Shown: positions 59,162-64,000 of the stretch, one piece after another
Layout: each line of letters begins with the position of its first letter
Numbering within the stretch: position 1 is the stretch's first letter
NCBI GenBank assembly: GCA_947470805.1
Contig: CANIVU010000001.1
Location: 1-64,000 of the forward strand
Length of the DNA stretch: 64,000 nucleotides
Direction: 5' to 3'
Origin: Acidobacteriota bacterium
Lineage (GTDB): Bacteria; Acidobacteriota; Terriglobia; Bryobacterales; Bryobacteraceae
Notes under the pieces: generated by a model
Databases searched by the model: none
What the model was told of the DNA's origin: nothing
What the model saw: the letters and a program-made list of their open reading frames with translations, nothing else
Program-made: the position numbers and the translations under genes

Positions 59162-60397
59162 ATGTCCAGCCTGCCATCCTTTCACCAAGACAAAACGAAC
59201 CATCTGATGGATACCTTCCCCAAGGTCACCGAACCCATTCCGTTGTCGTCCCCGGATGTCTCCGACGAGGATCGCCAGCGCGTTCTGGACGTGCTGAACG
59301 GCCGGACGCTGAGCCTTGGCCCGCTGTTGCCCGCGTTTGAAGAAGCCATGGCGGAAGCCGCCGGAACGCGATTCGCCGTTGCGGTCAACTCGGGCACTAG
59401 CGCCCTTCACCTCTGTGTGAAGGCCGCCGGGATTGGCGACGGCGACGAGGTAATCACTTCGCCCTTCAGCTTTGTGGCATCGGCGAACTGCATGCTCTAT
59501 GAGCGGGCGATTCCCCGGTTCGTGGACATCGACATCAACACCTACAACATCGACCCGGCGAATATCCCTGGCGCAATTAACGACAATACGCGTGGCATTC
59601 TCCCCGTTCACGTCTTCGGGTACCCGGCTGATATGCCGACGATCAACCGCATCGCCGATGAGCGGGGATTGACGGTCATTGAAGACTCCTGCGAGGCGAT
59701 CGGGGCGACCATTAACGGCCGCAAAGCGGGCAGCTTCGGACAGAGCGGCGCCTTCGCCTTCTACCCGAACAAACAGATCACCACCGGAGAAGGCGGCGCA
59801 ATCGTTACCAACGACGAACGTGTTGCGCGGTTGGCGCGCAGTTGGCGTAACCAGGGCCGCGGCGATGGCAGCGCCTGGCTCCAGCATGAACGCCTGGGCT
59901 ACAACTACCGCCTTTCCGACATCAACTGCGCGCTGGGTCTCGGTCAGGTCTCGCGACTCCAGGAGATCCTCTCCCTGCGCCGCGCGGTCGCAGAAAACTA
60001 CAATTACGCCCTCTCCCGCATCCCCGGCGTCATCCTTCCGCCGCAGCCCTCGGCGGGAACGGAGATGAGCTGGTTTGTCTACGTCATTCGCCTTGCCGAC
60101 GAATTCACGCGGGAAGATCGCGACCGCGTTCTTGAACTCCTGCGCCAGGAGGGCGTTGCCTGCAACAACTACTTCGCGCCGATTCATCTGCAGCAGTTCT
60201 ACCAGGAGCAGTACCTGTATCGCCGCGGTGACTTCCCCGTCACCGAACATGTCGCCGACCGGACCATCGCCCTGCCCTTCTTCAACCACTTGACCGAAGC
60301 GCAGGTAGCCCAGGTGGCCGGCGCACTGTCCCGCTCGCTCAATTCGCTCGACCGCGCAGTCGCAATGCCCGTACACAGCGCCAGCCGGCGCGGATAA
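59162..60397 (+). CDS. DegT/DnrJ/EryC1-family sugar aminotransferase
   Basis: 411 residues from the ATG at 59162. Fold-type I PLP enzyme: VAVNSGTSALHLCVKAAGIG, EVITSPFSFVASANCMLYE, VIEDSCEAIGA, and the PLP-binding Lys204 in FAFYPNKQITTGEGGAIVTN, then GYNYRLSDINCALGLGQV. It aminates a 4-keto (or 3-keto) nucleotide sugar made by the CapD/WbpM-type dehydratase two genes' function away: the next gene, 21 nt downstream. The frame extends about 370 nt upstream but there it is a shadow of the sugar-transferase gene. Cytoplasmic. Confidence 0.93.
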   Translation: MSSLPSFHQDKTNHLMDTFPKVTEPIPLSSPDVSDEDRQRVLDVLNGRTLSLGPLLPAFEEAMAEAAGTRFAVAVNSGTSALHLCVKAAGIGDGDEVITSPFSFVASANCMLYERAIPRFVDIDINTYNIDPANIPGAINDNTRGILPVHVFGYPADMPTINRIADERGLTVIEDSCEAIGATINGRKAGSFGQSGAFAFYPNKQITTGEGGAIVTNDERVARLARSWRNQGRGDGSAWLQHERLGYNYRLSDINCALGLGQVSRLQEILSLRRAVAENYNYALSRIPGVILPPQPSAGTEMSWFVYVIRLADEFTREDRDRVLELLRQEGVACNNYFAPIHLQQFYQEQYLYRRGDFPVTEHVADRTIALPFFNHLTEAQVAQVAGALSRSLNSLDRAVAMPVHSASRRG

Positions 60398-60418
60398 CCG
60401 GCCGAAAGGAAGACCGCC

Positions 60419-62368
60419 ATGGAAAACAGAGACCGGAATCAACCCACCGCCGGCCCTTCACCGCAGCTGGTACATTTGGCAGCCGAGGCGATCCTCATCG
60501 CCCTGGCTGGGGTCGGCGCGTTCCTGCTTCGATTCGAGTTCGAAGTTCCCAAGTTCTACGTGCCGCACCTGCAAGTGGCCCTTGTGATTTGGGTAATCGT
60601 AAAGCTCGCCTCATTCCAGTGGTATCGGCTGAACCAGCGGGCGTGGCGGTTCTTCTCCGTCTACGACGCCCTGCAGGTGTGCCGGGCGAACGTGGCTGGC
60701 GCGCTGCTTAGCCTGCCGCTTCTGTTCTTCTTTGCGCCACCGGGACTTCCCCGCTCCATTCCAATCATCGACCTGATGCTTTGTTCGCTGTTTATCGGCG
60801 CCCGGTATCTGGCCGAACGGGTGGCCATGGAGAGCCAGGCACAAAATACATCCCCGGCCGGACGCGACATTCTGATCTATGGCGCCGGTCGTGCCGGTGT
60901 CGCGCTTCTCTCTGAGATCCGGGTCAATCCGTCGCTGAACTGCAACATGCTGGGGTTCATCGACGACAATCCGGCACTGGCACACATCTATGTACAGGGC
61001 GCAAGAGTGTTGGGAACTGGAGCGGAACTCAGCCAAATCGTCGCCAGGACCGGCGCGACGGAGGTACTCATCGCTTTGCCCTCCGCAAACGCCGAACAGA
61101 TGTTCAGCATCCTGCAGCATTGTCAGCGGGCACACGTACGATTCCGTACGGTCGCCACGCTCGGAGAGATGGTCGATAGCAAGGCGATCTCGGCGCAGAT
61201 GCGGGACGTGGATGTACAGGACCTGCTTTCGCGCGATCCAGTCGAACCCGACCACGAACTCCTGCGCGATCGAATTCAGGAAAACGTTGTAATGGTTACC
61301 GGTGCCGCCGGTTCCATCGGCTCTGAGCTATGCCGGCAAATCGCACGATTCCGGCCATCCAAGCTGGTCGCCTTCGAGCTCGCCGAAACTCCACTATTTC
61401 ACCTCGACCGCGAGTTGCGGGAGACGTTCCCCGGTTTAGAACTGGTGCTGGAGATTGGCAACATTCAGGATCAGTTGCGGGTGGACGCGGTGATGAACGC
61501 GCATCGGCCGACCCTGGTTTATCATGCCGCCGCCTACAAACACGTCCCGATCATGGAATCGAGCGTGATCGAAGCGGTCGCCAATAACGTCTTCGGAACT
61601 ATGAACGTCGCCCAGGCCGCCGCCGAGTACGGTGTCGAGGAGTTCGTCCTCATCTCCTCCGACAAAGCGGTCCGGCCGACCAGCGTCATGGGCGCCACCA
61701 AGCGGCTCTGCGAACTGGCGATTCGCGCCATGCCGGCGGGCAAAACGCGCTTCATCGCAGTCCGTTTCGGCAACGTGCTCGGCAGTAACGGAAGCGTGAT
61801 TCCGCTGTTCAAGAAACAGATCGCCAGCGGCGGTCCGGTCACGGTCACCCACCCGGACATGAAGCGATATTTCATGACCATTCCGGAAGCTTCGCAACTG
61901 GTTTTGCAGGCCTCCGTGATGGCCGACGGCGGTGAGATCTTCGTTCTGGATATGGGCAGCCAGGTGAAGATCGTCGACGTGGCCCGCAAGCTGATTCTCC
62001 TCTCCGGACTTACGCCCGACCAGGACATTAAGATCGAGTTCACTGGCATGCGCCCCGGCGAGAAGCTGTATGAAGAGCTGAACCTGAACGACGAGGCGAC
62101 GGTGGCGACGTCCCACCGCAAAATCAAAGTCTTCGTTGGGGGAGCGGCCTCGTCGTCCCGCACCAACGCGCAGCTCGACCGCCTTCGCTACCTTTGTGCC
62201 CTGCGCCTGGCTGGCGAAGTTCTCCCTTTGATACAGGAAATGGTTCCTGAGTATGTGGCCAGCGACCATATCCTCAGTGTTACCAACACAGAGCCGATAC
62301 GTAAATCAGCGCGCGTAGTTACAATGCGGCTGCCGAACCTGGCGAACGCGATCCGCAACGCCCGCTAG
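60419..62368 (+). CDS. Membrane-bound UDP-sugar 4,6-dehydratase (WbpM/PglF/CapD family)
   Basis: 649 residues; GAAAGGA precedes the ATG. Four hydrophobic segments fill about 15-140 (AAEAILIALAGVGAFLLRF, LSLPLLFFFAPPGLP). A first nucleotide-binding domain lies at about 145-270 (DILIYGAGRAGVALLSEIR), and the catalytic SDR domain from about 295 has VMVTGAAGSIGSELCRQI, YHAAAYKHVPIMESS and SVMGATK. The last of these replaces the usual YxxxK with MxxxK, as in large UDP-GlcNAc 4,6-dehydratases. KRYFMTIPEASQLVLQAS and GMRPGEKLYEEL complete the match. It makes the UDP-4-keto-6-deoxy sugar that the aminotransferase and acetyltransferase use. Full length for the long class. Confidence 0.94.
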   Translation: MENRDRNQPTAGPSPQLVHLAAEAILIALAGVGAFLLRFEFEVPKFYVPHLQVALVIWVIVKLASFQWYRLNQRAWRFFSVYDALQVCRANVAGALLSLPLLFFFAPPGLPRSIPIIDLMLCSLFIGARYLAERVAMESQAQNTSPAGRDILIYGAGRAGVALLSEIRVNPSLNCNMLGFIDDNPALAHIYVQGARVLGTGAELSQIVARTGATEVLIALPSANAEQMFSILQHCQRAHVRFRTVATLGEMVDSKAISAQMRDVDVQDLLSRDPVEPDHELLRDRIQENVVMVTGAAGSIGSELCRQIARFRPSKLVAFELAETPLFHLDRELRETFPGLELVLEIGNIQDQLRVDAVMNAHRPTLVYHAAAYKHVPIMESSVIEAVANNVFGTMNVAQAAAEYGVEEFVLISSDKAVRPTSVMGATKRLCELAIRAMPAGKTRFIAVRFGNVLGSNGSVIPLFKKQIASGGPVTVTHPDMKRYFMTIPEASQLVLQASVMADGGEIFVLDMGSQVKIVDVARKLILLSGLTPDQDIKIEFTGMRPGEKLYEELNLNDEATVATSHRKIKVFVGGAASSSRTNAQLDRLRYLCALRLAGEVLPLIQEMVPEYVASDHILSVTNTEPIRKSARVVTMRLPNLANAIRNAR

Positions 62369-62428
62369 CCTGTAACACACTGCGCATTTGGAATTAACGG
62401 AAACAACTCACTGAGGACTATTTCAGCA

Positions 62429-63331
62429 ATGTCGATGAGTATGCAACAACCAATCCTTGGCCTCTCCGCTGCTGACGCCGCGTTCTATCAGGAGCACGGC
62501 TGGGTAACGACAGAGACCGTCCTCGACGACTCGCTGATTGACGAGGCCCTTGCCGGGCTGGAGCAGCATTGGGCTGGGCATCGAGACCGCACGCTTCCTG
62601 GCGCCCGAAAACAGTTCGGCGACTGGATGCCCGGCGACGGGGAAGGCACTCGCAACAACGAATACTTGTCGCTGCAGAACAGGAAGGTGAGCGCGCTGGC
62701 CTGGTCTCCTATCGTGGGTGCAATTGCCGCCAACGCGGCGGGTAGCACGGGAATCCGGTTGTTTGACGACCAGATCGTATATAAACCGGGCGGGCAGAAA
62801 ACGGCAGTTGTCGGCTGGCACGTCGATGGCGACTACTGGGGCACCTGCTCGTCGTGGAACATGCTGACCGCCTGGATCCCGTTGCATGACTGTCCGGAGG
62901 AGATGGGGCCACTGGTCGTGCTGGACGGCAGCCACAAGTGGTCGCACACAGTGGACCGATCCATCATGTCGTTCCACAGCCCGGACATGGATGCGCTGAA
63001 GACTCAGGTGGAATCGTTGGGCTACGAATTCAAACCCGTCACGATCAAACTAAAGAGAGGGCAATTCAGCCTGCACCACTGCCGCGCTATTCACGGCAGT
63101 TACCCGAACCGTAGTGATCGACCCAGAATTGCCCTGGCGGTGCACATGCAGGACGAGGCCAACGAATATCGCGCCGCGACCCGGCCCGATGGCCGCCCGG
63201 TACAACTTTACAATGACGTGATCTGCGCGAAAAATAGCCTGGGAATGCCTGATTACAGCGACCCTGGAGTGTTTCCCACGCTTTGGAACTCGACCGCGGA
63301 AGCAGTACCTGCGAAAGGAACGGCGTGCTAA
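62429..63331 (+). CDS. Phytanoyl-CoA dioxygenase-like Fe(II)/2-oxoglutarate oxygenase
   Basis: 300 residues. The iron-binding facial triad is visible: His131 and Asp133 in VGWHVDGDYWGTC, and His222 in HHCRAIHGSYPN, with Arg233 in RPRIALAVHMQDE as the 2-oxoglutarate anchor. The other parts, AWIPLHDCPEEMGPLVVLDG and GSHKWSH, are typical of the PhyH family. In a polysaccharide locus it may hydroxylate or otherwise oxidise a sugar or lipid part. TGAGGA lies 12 nt before the ATG; an ATG two codons on is closer to no better site. The stop overlaps the next gene's GTG by 7 nt. Confidence 0.88.
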   Translation: MSMSMQQPILGLSAADAAFYQEHGWVTTETVLDDSLIDEALAGLEQHWAGHRDRTLPGARKQFGDWMPGDGEGTRNNEYLSLQNRKVSALAWSPIVGAIAANAAGSTGIRLFDDQIVYKPGGQKTAVVGWHVDGDYWGTCSSWNMLTAWIPLHDCPEEMGPLVVLDGSHKWSHTVDRSIMSFHSPDMDALKTQVESLGYEFKPVTIKLKRGQFSLHHCRAIHGSYPNRSDRPRIALAVHMQDEANEYRAATRPDGRPVQLYNDVICAKNSLGMPDYSDPGVFPTLWNSTAEAVPAKGTAC

Positions 63332-64000
63332 CTTTGGGGACTCTCGACTTACTTACACCTGCCGGCGCCCGTTGGAGCGCGGTATTGGACCGGCTAGATC
63401 ACGATATTTATCACACGCCCGAATATCATTGCCTGTCGGGCTTCGGACAGGCCGGAACGCCACAGGCCTTCGTGTACCAGGAAGAGGACAACGCTTTTGT
63501 TTGGCCCTACCTGCTAACCCCCATTGAGGCCGCGCCAGGATATCACGATGCCACTTCCGTCTATGGATATCCAGGCCCCGTTGGCACCAGTGATCAAGAG
63601 TTCCTCGGTCGCGCCTGGGAGGCGCTGACCGAACACTGGAAATCAGAGCGCGTAGTTTCCGCCTTTACGCGGTTCAATCCATTGCTTGCGAATGACCGTC
63701 TGCTAGAGGGAATTCCCGACGCCGCCGCTGGAATCAAGGACTGCGGAAACACGGTGTCGATTGACCTGACACTTCCCGCTGAGACGCACTCCCAGCAGTA
63801 TCACAAGAACCTCCGCTACGCGATCCGAAAGGCCCGTGAAACCGGCCTGATAACCACGGAAGATGAATCATGGGTGCACACGGACGATTTCGTGGCGGTC
63901 TATCAGGACACGATGGCCCGATGTGGCAGCCGCCCGGAATACGTGATTGACCGGGCTTGGATCCAGGGCTTCCGGGAGGCCATGGGCGCCAGCGCGCGGC
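63325..64000 (+). CDS. FemAB/GNAT-like acyltransferase, N-terminal part (cut by window end)
   Basis: This frame begins at the GTG at 63325 inside the end of the oxygenase gene, with AAAGGAAC about 7 nt upstream, and stays open to the window end (225 codons). The protein has IYHTPEYHCLSGFGQAG, FVWPYLLTPIE, SVYGYPGPVG, FTRFNPLLAN and, near residue 150, SIDLTLPAETHSQQY followed by HKNLRYAIRKARETG. This order (aromatic/His start, YGYPGP strand, charged NLRYAIRKA helix) matches BioF2/FemAB-like acetyl- or aminoacyltransferases of the GNAT fold found in polysaccharide clusters. It may acylate a sugar amine. The C-terminal half is not in the window. Confidence 0.7.
   Translation, partial: MLTLGTLDLLTPAGARWSAVLDRLDHDIYHTPEYHCLSGFGQAGTPQAFVYQEEDNAFVWPYLLTPIEAAPGYHDATSVYGYPGPVGTSDQEFLGRAWEALTEHWKSERVVSAFTRFNPLLANDRLLEGIPDAAAGIKDCGNTVSIDLTLPAETHSQQYHKNLRYAIRKARETGLITTEDESWVHTDDFVAVYQDTMARCGSRPEYVIDRAWIQGFREAMGASAR

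Overview
The window looks like chromosomal DNA of an Acidobacteriota bacterium, most likely of the Bryobacterales/Solibacter type. This rests on very GC-rich, strongly G-skewed coding strands; a 1,265-residue Oar-like TonB-dependent receptor with an N-terminal carboxypeptidase-regulatory domain; a PSCyt/DUF1549-DUF1553 plus DUF1501 pair; many Tat-signal secreted enzymes; and Gfo/Idh, DUF1080 and PQQ-propeller proteins. No rRNA, tRNA, CRISPR array, prophage or complete insertion sequence was seen.

1-12.6 kb: small and housekeeping genes. These include a secreted lectin-like protein, an orphan Phd-type antitoxin, a homocysteine methyltransferase/MTHFR fusion, TsaC/Sua5, a GYF_2 membrane protein with an FG/P-rich linker, a 6S RNA, a YmdB-type phosphodiesterase, a minus-strand lipocalin-like/EthD/SMP-30 set, and a plus-strand run of a Gly-rich secreted protein, a tandem metallo-beta-lactamase protein and a YkgJ cysteine-cluster protein. 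REP-like palindromes and a pair of 62-nt direct repeats lie in the gaps.

12.6-42.3 kb: mainly secreted catabolic and redox enzymes. There is a tandem alpha/beta hydrolase, a GNAT, an ankyrin protein, and a four-gene run (Gfo/Idh, PQQ propeller with EF-hands, PSCyt/DUF1549/DUF1553, DUF1501). An NHL protein, an FAD oxidoreductase, a pentaheme cytochrome, an SGNH-DUF1080 fusion and the Oar-like receptor follow. A five-gene minus-strand run (Gluconate_2-dh3 subunit, GMC oxidoreductase, SseB-like protein, enolase-superfamily dehydratase, secreted protein) comes next, then a PhoD-like phosphatase and inositol-3-phosphate synthase. The GMC/Gluconate_2-dh3 pair together with DUF1080 suggests 3-keto-glycoside metabolism outside the cytoplasm.

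42.4-48.1 kb: a leaderless AAA ATPase (DUF4143 type), then a LysR regulator divergent from dabB-dabA. The latter pair encodes an energy-coupled dissolved inorganic carbon pump with all four expected DabA zinc/active-site residues.

48.1-64 kb: a secreted glycosidase-like protein, then a long co-directional exopolysaccharide/O-antigen locus. It encodes a flippase, a polymerase, four glycosyltransferases, a NeuD/PglD acetyltransferase, a PglC-like sugar phosphate transferase, a DegT aminotransferase, a CapD/WbpM-type 4,6-dehydratase, a phytanoyl-CoA dioxygenase-like oxygenase and a FemAB/GNAT-like protein cut by the window end. Several genes are coupled by ATGA overlaps. Together they can build an undecaprenyl-linked, aminodeoxy-sugar-containing repeat unit, flip it and polymerise it. 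Codon choice differs visibly between the 1-42 kb and 42-64 kb halves.
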